The notes below the pieces were generated by a model. That model was not told the origin of the DNA. It was given only the letters and a program-made list of their open reading frames with translations, and searched no databases. The position numbers were made by a program, and so were the translations under genes. From IMG/VR virus record IMGVR_UViG_3300030419_002472, positions 1-29,461 of that record: a stretch of 29,461 bases of DNA; one strand, 5' to 3'. This DNA comes from a virus. The number at the start of each line of letters is the position of its first letter. The first letter of the stretch is position 1. This document shows positions 15,289 through 24,245 of the stretch, piece after piece.

Positions 15289-15654
15289 ATGACAACTCGT
15301 AAATTTCATGATATTGAGTATCCAATTCCAGGATTAAATACTGCAATGAATGTATTAAGGCCAGGTGCTAATTTTACATTAGGTGGTGGTAAATGGGTCG
15401 AGTGGGAGCATGAATCTCCACCGCCAACTTGGGATGAATTAGATGCAGAACTTAATAGGCAAAAACCAATTTGGGAATATTATGAGTATGAAAGATTGAG
15501 AGAAAAAGCTTTCCCTCGTGTGACAGATCAATTAGATATGTTGTATCATGACATTAAAAGTGGTAATATTGAAAATGGATTATTTGTTCAAGCAATTGAT
15601 AAAGTAAAGAATAAATTTCCAAAACCAGAAGGATCACCTCCAAAATATCCATAA
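15289..15654 (+). CDS. Small tail-fibre-assembly-like protein
   Basis: The 121-residue protein ends in a segment recalling tail-fibre assembly and XkdW-type proteins: EYYEYERLREKAFPRVTDQLDMLYHDIKSG, then FVQAIDKVKNKFPKP. The N-terminal half is proline- and glycine-rich (IEYPIPGLNTAMNVLRPGANF). It lies between fibre genes and the oxygenases, two bases before the next start. Chaperoning fibre folding is an inference from this family look. Confidence 0.5.
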   Translation: MTTRKFHDIEYPIPGLNTAMNVLRPGANFTLGGGKWVEWEHESPPPTWDELDAELNRQKPIWEYYEYERLREKAFPRVTDQLDMLYHDIKSGNIENGLFVQAIDKVKNKFPKPEGSPPKYP

Positions 15655-15656
15655 TA

Positions 15657-16160
15657 ATGCAAATATATGATGATTTCCTTCCTCAAGATGAGTGTCAATT
15701 GTTGAAGGAACAAATTTGTTTTAATAAAAATTTTCCATTTTATCTTCATAATTACGTTGCTCTTTGTGATGAAGAGACATCATTATGGAATTGGTATGGA
15801 ACACATGTTTTTTACGAAGATGGTAATATTAATAGTCAATATTTTGAATTTGTGAATGAGATTTTTATTCCTAAATTTATTGAGATGGGAATTTTTAAAT
15901 CTCTTATAAGAATAAAAGCTAATTTTTATTCCAATACAGACTCTATGAAGGAGCACGGATCTCATCGGGATTATCATTATTCTCATAATGCAGCAGTTTA
16001 CTCTTTAAATACTTGTGATGGGTTTACACGCTTAGAAAGTGGTGATATAATTAATAGTGTAGAGAATAGATTGGTTATTTTTGATGGAGATCAAATTCAT
16101 AATTCTAGCACTACCACTGATCAACCTGTAAGATTTAATCTTAATTTTAATTTTAATTGA
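15657..16160 (+). CDS. 2OG-Fe(II) oxygenase superfamily protein (2 of 6)
   Basis: The 167-residue protein opens with IYDDFLP, common at the start of 2OG oxygenases. It shows a classical HxD pair, His103-Arg-Asp105 (GSHRDYH), a distal His148 (DQIHNS), and Arg159 (PVRFNLNFNFN) for 2-oxoglutarate. Length is near the minimum for a full jellyroll. It starts two bases after the previous stop and is followed immediately by another oxygenase. Substrate is unknown. Confidence 0.75.
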   Translation: MQIYDDFLPQDECQLLKEQICFNKNFPFYLHNYVALCDEETSLWNWYGTHVFYEDGNINSQYFEFVNEIFIPKFIEMGIFKSLIRIKANFYSNTDSMKEHGSHRDYHYSHNAAVYSLNTCDGFTRLESGDIINSVENRLVIFDGDQIHNSSTTTDQPVRFNLNFNFN

Positions 16161-16165
16161 TAATT

Positions 16166-16792
16166 ATGGCATATCAAAGCGTTTGGTATTTTACAGATCT
16201 CCCTGCGGATGTAGTTAATATTATAGAAAGAGACGTATCTGAGAAGTTTGATATGAATATGGGTGAATCAAGATTGGATGGAAATACTGTAAATAAAGAT
16301 AAAAGAAATTCATATAATGCATGGATTCCTACTAGTCATTGGGTGGGAGGATTTCTTTGGCATTATGTGCAAAGGGCTAATAGAGAGAACTTCTTGTATG
16401 ATTTGCGGTGTATTGATGCTGAGAACATGCAATATACCCGTTATGCTGAAGGGCAACACTATACTTGGCATAATGATTCTGGATTGGCTGGTCATTACAA
16501 ACCTATATCAAATGGTGATCATAAAGAAGCTGATAAAAAACATCAAGATTTTATAAATGAAAACACAGAATTGGTAAGGAAACTATCTTTTACTTTACAA
16601 TTATCTGATCCTGATGATTATGAAGGTGGAAATGTTCAGTTACTTGATGAGACAGGAAAAAGTTATATTGCACCTAGACAACGTGGTTGTATAATTTTAT
16701 TTGATTCTCGAACTCAACATAGAGTATTGAAGGTGACTAAAGGAACTCGTAAATCTATTGTAGGTTGGGTCGTTGGGCCACGCTGGAAGTAA
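16166..16792 (+). CDS. PKHD-type 2OG-Fe(II) oxygenase (3 of 6)
   Basis: The 208-residue protein fits the prolyl 4-hydroxylase-like/PKHD group. It has YAEGQHYTWHNDS with His102-Asn-Asp104, an LSFTLQLSDPDDYEGGNVQL strand pair (about 140-159), distal His185 (RTQHRVLKVTKG), and Arg195 in the GTRKSIVGWVVGP ending. ATG 16166 is chosen over an upstream in-frame TTG at 16157 because the TTG overlaps the previous gene's stop. This is the clearest of the six for an active HxD...H...R site. A prolyl hydroxylase-type activity is the usual reading for this group, but the substrate is unknown. Confidence 0.85.
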   Translation: MAYQSVWYFTDLPADVVNIIERDVSEKFDMNMGESRLDGNTVNKDKRNSYNAWIPTSHWVGGFLWHYVQRANRENFLYDLRCIDAENMQYTRYAEGQHYTWHNDSGLAGHYKPISNGDHKEADKKHQDFINENTELVRKLSFTLQLSDPDDYEGGNVQLLDETGKSYIAPRQRGCIILFDSRTQHRVLKVTKGTRKSIVGWVVGPRWK

Positions 16793-16797
16793 ATATT

Positions 16798-17511
16798 ATG
16801 ACAGAACTTGAAATTGTTAAAAATGAGTATGACAATGCGGGAACTTCTTGGACTCGTAATGAACAATTTGATAAAAATGGTTATCTATTAGTTAACAATT
16901 TATGGGATCCGAAAGAACTTTACTCTCCATGTGGTGTTGAGAGGGGAAGATATACTTGGTGGGGGAGAAAGATGGATCAATTTAATGTAACGAGTGAAGT
17001 TGAAGAACAGGTAGAAGGTTCTTTTGCACGTTACTTTTATCCACAGTATATACATGTTCATAATGGTATTAGATTAATATTAGAAAAAATTATTGGTCGT
17101 AAACTTTATAATACCTATTATTATGATCGTTTTTATTTTCCTGGCCAAAGGTTAGACAAACATACTGATCGTGATGCTTGTGAAATATCAGTGACAGTTC
17201 ATGTTAGTACTAACATTGAAGAACAATGGCCTATCTGGATAAAAACACCTGATGTTTTTAAAGATGACAAAAAAACAGAACTTTTAACTAAAGGAGAGAA
17301 AAATGGTATTATCTTAGAGCCTGGAGCTGGAGTAATATATAAGGGTTGTGAAAGACCTCATTGGAGAGAAGAATTGCCAGGTCTTTTAGATATGTCATTA
17401 AATCTTTATCATAAAGGTGAGACACAACAACTTTATTACCATCAAATTTTTTTCCATTATGTTTTGCAGGATGGAATAAGAGCTCATTGTGCATGGGATA
17501 GGAGAGTATAA
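16798..17511 (+). CDS. 2OG-Fe(II) oxygenase superfamily protein (4 of 6)
   Basis: The 237-residue protein begins with FDKNGYLLVNNL, has PGQRLDKHTDRDACEIS with His122-Thr-Asp124, the strand PIWIKTPD, and EPGAGVIYKGCERPHWRE with distal His188. The ending YYHQIFFHYVLQDGIRAHCA has a pattern common in marine phage oxygenases. ATG 16798 has a GGAAG ribosome site at about 16784. The longer frame from ATG 16765 would overlap the previous gene by 28 bases and is rejected. Substrate is unknown. Confidence 0.8.
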   Translation: MTELEIVKNEYDNAGTSWTRNEQFDKNGYLLVNNLWDPKELYSPCGVERGRYTWWGRKMDQFNVTSEVEEQVEGSFARYFYPQYIHVHNGIRLILEKIIGRKLYNTYYYDRFYFPGQRLDKHTDRDACEISVTVHVSTNIEEQWPIWIKTPDVFKDDKKTELLTKGEKNGIILEPGAGVIYKGCERPHWREELPGLLDMSLNLYHKGETQQLYYHQIFFHYVLQDGIRAHCAWDRRV

Positions 17512-17513
17512 TT

Positions 17514-18176
17514 ATGAGTGAATTATCACAATTACAAAAAGTAAATTGTGGGGAAATTAGAGTTGTTATTCCTGAAAATCTTGGGTGGTTAGAATATAGA
17601 TTGAAAGAGGAAGAAATGAATTATGTCAAACAGTGTATTGATAATAGAAAAGGTGATCATAGAAAAATACTTGCTGGTAACATAAAAGACAGTAATACTT
17701 TATATGATAAAGATAATTGGTTCTTTAACAATACGATTCAGAAATTAATTCATATCTATGGAACAGAATTCAGTAATTTGGGAGAGGATATTCCTCTCAA
17801 TCAATTTCATCCATATTATATGGATAATTGGTGGGTGAATTATCAATATAAACATGAATTTAATCCTTTACATACCCATACAGGAGTTTATAGTTTTGTA
17901 ATTTGGATTAAAATTCCTACTGATTTTGAAAAACAGAATGAAGATAATGTAAGTAATATGCCATCTAAATCAGCTTTTAAATTTATTCATACGGATAATT
18001 TAGGGCAATTTAGGCATTATAATTATGAATTAACTCCTGCAGCCGAGGGAATAATGTTATTTTTTCCAAGTAAATTAAATCACATAGTATACCCTTTTTA
18101 TGAATGTGATGAGGAAAGGATAAGTATTTCTGGAAATATTGGTGTGGATACCATCAGAACTAAAGATAAAAAATGA
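17514..18176 (+). CDS. 2OG-Fe(II) oxygenase-like protein with HxH motif (5 of 6)
   Basis: The 220-residue protein has the layout NWWVNYQYKHEFNPLHTHTG (103-123), then a SFVIWIKIP strand, FFPSKLNHIVYPF (His190) and ERISISGNI (Arg202). His120-Thr-His122 replaces the usual HxD. It starts two bases after the previous gene with an AGGAG ribosome site and overlaps the next by four bases (ATGA). Similar proteins are annotated as 2OG oxygenases; with an HxH the metal ligation or activity may differ. Confidence 0.65.
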   Translation: MSELSQLQKVNCGEIRVVIPENLGWLEYRLKEEEMNYVKQCIDNRKGDHRKILAGNIKDSNTLYDKDNWFFNNTIQKLIHIYGTEFSNLGEDIPLNQFHPYYMDNWWVNYQYKHEFNPLHTHTGVYSFVIWIKIPTDFEKQNEDNVSNMPSKSAFKFIHTDNLGQFRHYNYELTPAAEGIMLFFPSKLNHIVYPFYECDEERISISGNIGVDTIRTKDKK

Positions 18177-18715
18177 AATGCCCTTTATTTGACTTCCCTT
18201 CTTATCGATATGAGGTTGATGATTGGGAATTTAAAAAGAAAGAATTATTAAAACAAATTGACAAGCAAGAGTTCGTAAGAACTAAACTTCAATGTTTTGA
18301 AACTGATAGACAGACAAATGATAGAAGTTATATTCATGATTTGGAAAAAATTCTAAGACCCACTCTTATTGAATTTTGCGAGGAAGAACAAGTTAATTGT
18401 GTATTGAAGGATGCTTGGTGTGTTAAATATAAGAAAGGAGACCATCAAACCATTCATAATCATAGAAGTTGTGGATACTCTGGAATTTTGTATTTGCAAT
18501 ATGATCCCGAAGTTCATACACCCACATGTTTTATGGCTCCTTGGCAAAATCCTAAAACAGATCAAACCTCTCTTTCATATCCCCCACATATTAAAGAAGG
18601 AGTAGTTTTTATTTCCCCCTCTTCTACTCATCATTTTGTTGAACCGAATATGAGTGATAAACAAAGAACTATTATTGCTTTTGATTTAGTGCCTATCATG
18701 AATTATGATAAATAA
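18173..18715 (+). CDS. 2OG-Fe(II) oxygenase-like protein with HxH motif (6 of 6)
   Basis: The 180-residue protein overlaps the previous gene (ATGA), implying coupling. It has GDHQTIHNHRSCGYSGILYLQYD with His95-Asn-His97, then FISPSSTHHFVEPN (His153/His154) and Arg165 (KQRTIIAFDL). The SGILYLQ strand after the HxH motif matches the TIGR02466-type pattern in the 12491 gene, though overall identity is low. An HxH instead of HxD makes catalytic activity uncertain. Confidence 0.65.
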   Translation: MKCPLFDFPSYRYEVDDWEFKKKELLKQIDKQEFVRTKLQCFETDRQTNDRSYIHDLEKILRPTLIEFCEEEQVNCVLKDAWCVKYKKGDHQTIHNHRSCGYSGILYLQYDPEVHTPTCFMAPWQNPKTDQTSLSYPPHIKEGVVFISPSSTHHFVEPNMSDKQRTIIAFDLVPIMNYDK

Positions 18716-18770
18716 TCCGTAGAGAAACACAGCAGAAGCAGCTGACTAAATATATTGGATTCACATACAC

Positions 18771-18778
18771 TATAAATA
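18771..18778 (+). promoter_or_regulatory. T4-type late promoter motif TATAAATA
   Basis: An exact TATAAATA lies 36 bases before ATG 18815 in the roughly 100-base gap after the oxygenase run. The rest of the gap shows only a GGA ribosome site before the start. Confidence 0.7.
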
Positions 18779-18814
18779 ATCCATAACGCATTAATATAAG
18801 ATTGGAATAACAAC

Positions 18815-21800
18815 ATGGGTCTTTCCAGATTAGAGAATTTTTTAAAGAACGTTCGCGGGAACATCCTGTATGTAAGTCCTAATGACTTGGATGCGACTGA
18901 TAGTATCGAAAATAAAGGTAATTCTCTCACTCGCCCTTTCAAGACAATTCAGAGAGCTTTAATCGAAGCAGCAAGATTCTCATATCAGTCAGGGTTAAAC
19001 AACGATAGATTTGCACAAACAACAATTCTTCTATATCCTGGTGATCATGTCATAGACAATAGGCCTGGTTATATTCCTGATGGATCAGGTAATTTTAGAA
19101 CTAGAAATGGATCAACCACTTCTGATTTTTCTGCATGGGATTTAACTACAAACTATGAGTTAGCAAACGTAAATAATGCTCTATTCAAGATGAATAGTAT
19201 TCATGGTGGTGTGATAATACCCCGTGGAACTTCACTTGTAGGTTTAGATTTAAGAAAGACAAAGATAAGACCAAAATTCGTTCCCAACCCATTAAATGAT
19301 ACAGTTCAAAATTCAGCTATATTTCGTGTAACTGGTGCTAGTTATTTCTGGCAATTCTCTATATTTGATGCAGACCCAAATGGTGTTGTGTATCTTGACT
19401 ATACTGAAAATACATATAAACCAAACTTTTCACACCATAAGTTGACTGCATTTGAGTATGCTGATGGTGTCAATAAAGTAAGAATTAATGATACATATCA
19501 AACTTACGGTTCTAACACTAGAACTGATCTTGACATGTATTATGAAAAGGTAGGTTTAGTGTATGGTGTTACATCTGGTCGTCAGATTGAACCAGACTAT
19601 CCATCTACTGGATTAGATATTCAAGCAAAAATTGACGAGTTCCGTATTACTGGGCCTAAGACTGGATCTGTTGGTATCAGCAGTATCAAGGCTGGTGATG
19701 GAACAACATCATCAAACGTTGTTACAGTCACAACAAGTTCTGCACTTTCTGGTGTTGATGTAGATACTGCGATTGTAATTGATGGTATCACTGCAACTGG
19801 ATATGATGGTCAACATGTTGTGACTGATAAGATCAGCAATACAGTATTCAAATATAGTGTTCAAAATTCACCTTCTGATGCACTTCCATCAGTATCTGGA
19901 TCTACAGCATCACTTACAATTGATACAGTAACCTCTGCATCTCCTTATATCTTTAACATATCACTTCGTTCTGTATTTGGAATGAATGGTTTACTTGCAG
20001 ATGGTAACAAAGCATCTGGATTTGCTTCTATGATGGTTGCCCAGTTCACAGGTATTGGATTACAGAAGGATAATAATGCATTCTTAAAGTATAACTCTAC
20101 CACAGGTGCATATGATGATGGCACAGTATCTGGTAATGAGAGTCTAAACACAGATTCAAGAGCAGTATATAAACCAACATACTCAGGTTCACATATTAAA
20201 GCAATCAACGGTGCAACAATTCAGGCTGCATCTGTATTTGCAATTGGTTATGCAGAGCACTTCCTATCAGGAACTGGTAGTGAAATGTCAATTACCAACT
20301 CCAACTCAAACTTTGGAGCAAAGGCATTAGTTGCAGAGGGATTCAAGAAGAACGCATTCTCACAAGATGATGTAGGATATATCACACACATAGTTCCACC
20401 AAAAGAATTTTCAACTTTAGATAAAACCGTTGAGTTTCAGACTTTAGACATTGCTACAACTGTAGGTGTCACAACAACGACTGAACGCTTATATCTAAAA
20501 GATCAAACAAACCCATCAGTCAAACCAGAGAATGTTTTAGATGGATATAGAATCGGTGCAGGAACATCTGATAGATTACATGTTCTAATTCCTATTTCAG
20601 CAGGTGTTACATCAGAATTCAGCTCTAGAATTGTGATGCCTAACTCACAGTCAAGTGGTGAGAAGTCATTTAATGTAAATAGAAGTTCTGCTGGTATCAA
20701 TAGTATTACAAGTAATCAGATAGAATTAACCGCAGCACATACCTTTGAAAATGGTGAATCTATTAGAATTTTAAGTGATGATGGTTCTTTACCTGATGGT
20801 TTAGATCCAAATGAGGTATATTATGCAATTACGAGTGGTATATCAACAAATATTGGTTTAAAAGTTGCTAAAACTTTATCAGATGCAGAAAATACGACTG
20901 CTTTAACAATCAATAACCGTGGTGGATCATTAAAGGTCGTAAGTAGAGTATCTGATAAGAATTCTGGTGATATAGGCCATCCAATACAGTATGATGATGT
21001 TGTTAAGAACCAATGGTATATTAAAGTTGGTATAGACACAACAGATTCTGGTGCAAAGAACAAAGATACTATTTACAATTACTTCTTAAATCAAGGAACA
21101 TCAGGATTAGGAAATGCTTCTCCTCGTTCATATATTAAGAGAAAATCTGATGAAAGAAAACAGGATGATACAACATATCGTTTAAGATATGTAATTCCAG
21201 CAGCAACTGGAGTTGCAGTCGCAAGACCACCAAAAGTTGGTTATGTTCTTCAAGAATCAAACACTTCTATTGGATCTACAACTGCTGAGATTCAGACATA
21301 CTTTGGATCTGAGAACTTTACAAACGTAGCACAACAGAGAAACTTTAGTTTCATTGCAAATGCAAACTATTCATCTTCAAGTGCAAATGTCATCACAGAG
21401 ATGCCACACAATTTATCTGTGGGATCTTTAGTTGAAGTTATAAATGCAAAGAGTAGTGTCAATACAACAGGTGCTGGTAACTCTGGATTCAACGGAACAT
21501 TCAGAGTCACAGGTATCAGTAGTGCAAGAGAGTTTACTGTTGGAATGTCAACAGATCCTGGTACATTTACTGTAATTGATACGATAACCAGAGACACTAC
21601 ACTTCCACATTTCAAGAGAAAGGATTATAAGACAACATATTACATACAAGACACAGAAGAAGTTCAAGAGTATATCAGTGGAACACAAGATGGTATCTAC
21701 TATCTTACCGTATTAAATTCATCTGTATCTCCTACAGTCACACCATTTACTGGAGAGAAGTTTACTCAACCAATTAAGTATCTTTATCCTCAAGTTAATC

Positions 21801-24199
21801 GTGATAATCCTGTTGCAGACCCAGATGCAGCCACATCACATGCACTTTCAAGAACTATTGGTGAGACTACCATCAATGATGTAAGAGATAGTCTTACTAA
21901 AGAAACAGTCGATGCATTTGTTCGTGACAATAATATTGGTATAGGAATCACACAGATCATTACAGATGCTGGTATTAAGACAGACCATACTAAGATACCT
22001 GTAGATCATTTCCAATATCCACTATCTAAAAAGCATACAATTTTCACAGATGTTGATCATGGATTCAACGGAATACAAAAAGTTAGTATCGCAAGTAGTG
22101 GTGCTGGATATGGAACTGGTGGTGCTAGTGACGAAATATATTACAATGCACAGTTATTAAATTCTGAAGAACTTGGAGTTCCTACATTTGGTAGTGATGG
22201 AGTAGAAAATGCAGTTGGTGTTGGAACTACAACTGGTAAACATGCGACTGCAAAAGTCACTGTAGATAAAAATAATGGTGGTATCACTGCGATTACCATC
22301 ATGAATCCTGGTAGTGCTTTTGGTATCGGTAACACAATGTATGTTGCTGGTATTGGAACGGCTGCTGCTAATATTGGTGGAGGTCACAGTGCTGCGAAAA
22401 TCACAGTCACGAAGATTGATAGTAATATTGGAGATATAATTAGAATTACTGGTGTATCATCAGAAACTTATTCACAATACAACGATCTATATCGTATTAG
22501 TGATGTTCATGTTGGTGCTGCACGAAGTTTCACTGTTATTGGTAACTCTGCTGTAACTGGTGTTACGACTGCTGGAATAGGATCAGTATTGACTGCAAAT
22601 GCTGTGGTCACTCTAACTGGAAAACCAATCGGAATCAGTACATACACATATGATACTGCTACAGGTATAGCAACTGTTGGAACATCAACCTATCATGGAT
22701 TAGGTGTTAACTCTAAGGTGACTGTTGCAATATCTACAGTCGGTGTTAGAACTGATGGTGATTCCACAATTCCTTTAGCAAGAGAATTGGGTAACTTCAC
22801 TGGATCATTTACTGTCGTTAAGGATAGTGGAGATCAGAAGTTTGAGATAAATCTAGGTATTGCTGCTACAACCACAACGACATTATCAGTTGGTTCATCA
22901 ATGTTTGTAATGCCAGAAGGCATCTCATCAAATGATGGTACACCTACAGTTGATGATGAGAGTTTAAGTGGTAGAATGGTATCCATTTATGATGGAACTC
23001 AGACATATCTTGATACTGCAATGACTAAGACAACTACAGAGATGAGACCTGTAGGCCTTGGTCTTACCAACCAGATTGGTGTGAAGATAGGTGATTACTA
23101 TCAGATTGACGATGAGATTGTTAGAATCAAGAACAATCCACATCCGCATTCAGCTGCTAGTGATCCATCCAACCCATTGACTGTGTATCGTGCAGTTCTT
23201 GGAACTAGAGCAGCAGCACACGTTGTTAAATCTGTGGTTCGCAAGATTAAACCGATACCAGTTGAATTAAGAAGACAATCTATTAACAGAGCAACGGGTC
23301 ATACATTCGAGTATCTTGGATTTGGGCCTGGAAACTACTCAACATCTCTACCAGAAAGACAAGATCGTAACTTATCAGAGGCAGAGGAACTTATAGGTCA
23401 ATCTCTTAGAAAGAATGGTGGTGTAAACTACTTCTCTGGAACTAATGATAAAGGTATTTTATTTGCTGGTAACAAGAAACTAGATCCTATTGCTGGTAAG
23501 GAGGAGATACATAGTACTCCAATCAGAACAGTCACAGGTGAAGATATCTCTGTCAAGAAGGGTATCAATATAGTTAAGGCAACAGAAGGTGACTTCTCAT
23601 CATCTATCAATGTAACTGGTGGTGATGAAGGTAAGATTATTTCTGAGTTCAAAGGCCCTGTGGTCTTCAGTAATAAGGTAACATCTTCTTCTACTAAGGG
23701 TCTTGAAGCATCATCTCTATTCTTACAGGGAGATGCAACAGTTTCTAGAAAATACACTGTTGGAATCGCAACTCCAACTTCTGCAGGAACTGCTGGTGAT
23801 ATTACATTCAGTAATAACCCACAAGGTGGTAAGTATCTTGGTTGGGTCTACACAACTGATAATGCGTGGAAGAGATTTGGTAGCATAAGCACCGAAGCAA
23901 ACTATGATTATCATACAGTTGATAAACTACACATCGGAACAGGTGTAACTATTACATCAGATGGTGCATACACATCAAGTGGTAATGTATCAATCGCTGG
24001 TTCAATCGGTGTAGGAACTGCGGCTCCAAGAGCAACACTTGATCTTTCACAAGGTGCAATTGGAATCAACACATTTATGATACTACCTAAAGTAAGCAGC
24101 GTTGTTGGATTAGGAACAACTGCTGGTGCAATGATGTTCAATACTGCTACAAGTAAGTTCCAAGGATTTACTGGTGCAGCTTGGGTTGATCTACACTAA
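18815..24199 (+). CDS. Very large virion structural protein, fibre or baseplate, β-helix N-terminus
   Basis: This 1794-residue protein is the largest in the window. The N-terminus MGLSRLENFLKNVRGNILYVSPNDLDATDS leads into a pectin-lyase-like β-helix start (RPFKTIQRALIEAARFSYQSG, TTILLYPGDHVIDN, IIPRGTSLVGLDLRKTKIRP). The middle has many β modules with Gly-Val-Ser-Thr turns, including an SSGAGYGTGGASDEIYYNA unit (about 1095). A PVELRRQSINRATGHTFEYLGFGPGNYSTSLPERQ segment follows near 1490. The C-terminus has fibre-type SIAGSIGVGTAAP and GAMMFNTATSKFQGFTGAAWVDLH. Such proteins are conserved in T4-like cyanophages and annotated only as virion structural. It probably forms a fibre or baseplate-to-fibre component; the exact role is not known. 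Confidence 0.65.
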   Translation: MGLSRLENFLKNVRGNILYVSPNDLDATDSIENKGNSLTRPFKTIQRALIEAARFSYQSGLNNDRFAQTTILLYPGDHVIDNRPGYIPDGSGNFRTRNGSTTSDFSAWDLTTNYELANVNNALFKMNSIHGGVIIPRGTSLVGLDLRKTKIRPKFVPNPLNDTVQNSAIFRVTGASYFWQFSIFDADPNGVVYLDYTENTYKPNFSHHKLTAFEYADGVNKVRINDTYQTYGSNTRTDLDMYYEKVGLVYGVTSGRQIEPDYPSTGLDIQAKIDEFRITGPKTGSVGISSIKAGDGTTSSNVVTVTTSSALSGVDVDTAIVIDGITATGYDGQHVVTDKISNTVFKYSVQNSPSDALPSVSGSTASLTIDTVTSASPYIFNISLRSVFGMNGLLADGNKASGFASMMVAQFTGIGLQKDNNAFLKYNSTTGAYDDGTVSGNESLNTDSRAVYKPTYSGSHIKAINGATIQAASVFAIGYAEHFLSGTGSEMSITNSNSNFGAKALVAEGFKKNAFSQDDVGYITHIVPPKEFSTLDKTVEFQTLDIATTVGVTTTTERLYLKDQTNPSVKPENVLDGYRIGAGTSDRLHVLIPISAGVTSEFSSRIVMPNSQSSGEKSFNVNRSSAGINSITSNQIELTAAHTFENGESIRILSDDGSLPDGLDPNEVYYAITSGISTNIGLKVAKTLSDAENTTALTINNRGGSLKVVSRVSDKNSGDIGHPIQYDDVVKNQWYIKVGIDTTDSGAKNKDTIYNYFLNQGTSGLGNASPRSYIKRKSDERKQDDTTYRLRYVIPAATGVAVARPPKVGYVLQESNTSIGSTTAEIQTYFGSENFTNVAQQRNFSFIANANYSSSSANVITEMPHNLSVGSLVEVINAKSSVNTTGAGNSGFNGTFRVTGISSAREFTVGMSTDPGTFTVIDTITRDTTLPHFKRKDYKTTYYIQDTEEVQEYISGTQDGIYYLTVLNSSVSPTVTPFTGEKFTQPIKYLYPQVNRDNPVADPDAATSHALSRTIGETTINDVRDSLTKETVDAFVRDNNIGIGITQIITDAGIKTDHTKIPVDHFQYPLSKKHTIFTDVDHGFNGIQKVSIASSGAGYGTGGASDEIYYNAQLLNSEELGVPTFGSDGVENAVGVGTTTGKHATAKVTVDKNNGGITAITIMNPGSAFGIGNTMYVAGIGTAAANIGGGHSAAKITVTKIDSNIGDIIRITGVSSETYSQYNDLYRISDVHVGAARSFTVIGNSAVTGVTTAGIGSVLTANAVVTLTGKPIGISTYTYDTATGIATVGTSTYHGLGVNSKVTVAISTVGVRTDGDSTIPLARELGNFTGSFTVVKDSGDQKFEINLGIAATTTTTLSVGSSMFVMPEGISSNDGTPTVDDESLSGRMVSIYDGTQTYLDTAMTKTTTEMRPVGLGLTNQIGVKIGDYYQIDDEIVRIKNNPHPHSAASDPSNPLTVYRAVLGTRAAAHVVKSVVRKIKPIPVELRRQSINRATGHTFEYLGFGPGNYSTSLPERQDRNLSEAEELIGQSLRKNGGVNYFSGTNDKGILFAGNKKLDPIAGKEEIHSTPIRTVTGEDISVKKGINIVKATEGDFSSSINVTGGDEGKIISEFKGPVVFSNKVTSSSTKGLEASSLFLQGDATVSRKYTVGIATPTSAGTAGDITFSNNPQGGKYLGWVYTTDNAWKRFGSISTEANYDYHTVDKLHIGTGVTITSDGAYTSSGNVSIAGSIGVGTAAPRATLDLSQGAIGINTFMILPKVSSVVGLGTTAGAMMFNTATSKFQGFTGAAWVDLH

Positions 24200-24207
24200 T
24201 CAATTTT

Positions 24208-24215
24208 AATAAATA
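24208..24215 (+). promoter_or_regulatory. Late promoter motif AATAAATA
   Basis: The motif lies 30 bases before ATG 24246, in the gap after the large structural gene. Confidence 0.55.
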
Positions 24216-24226
24216 GTAAAAAAGCA

Positions 24227-24243
24227 AGGGGGAGAGTGAACCC
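24227..24243 (+). repeat. Leader repeat copy 1, AGGGGGAGAGTGAACCC
   Basis: This 17-base sequence lies two bases before the ATG of the 24246 fibre gene. An exact second copy sits at the same place before the next fibre gene. It contains a GGGGGAG ribosome-site-like run. Confidence 0.85.
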
Positions 24244-24245
24244 GA

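Noticed and set aside
16157-16165. TTG start extending the third oxygenase
   Set aside because: The extension adds MII only and overlaps the preceding stop; ATG 16166 gives the normal start MAYQSVWYF.
16765-16797. ATG 16765 as start of the fourth oxygenase
   Set aside because: It would overlap the end of the previous oxygenase by 28 bases; ATG 16798 has a ribosome site and gives the usual length.
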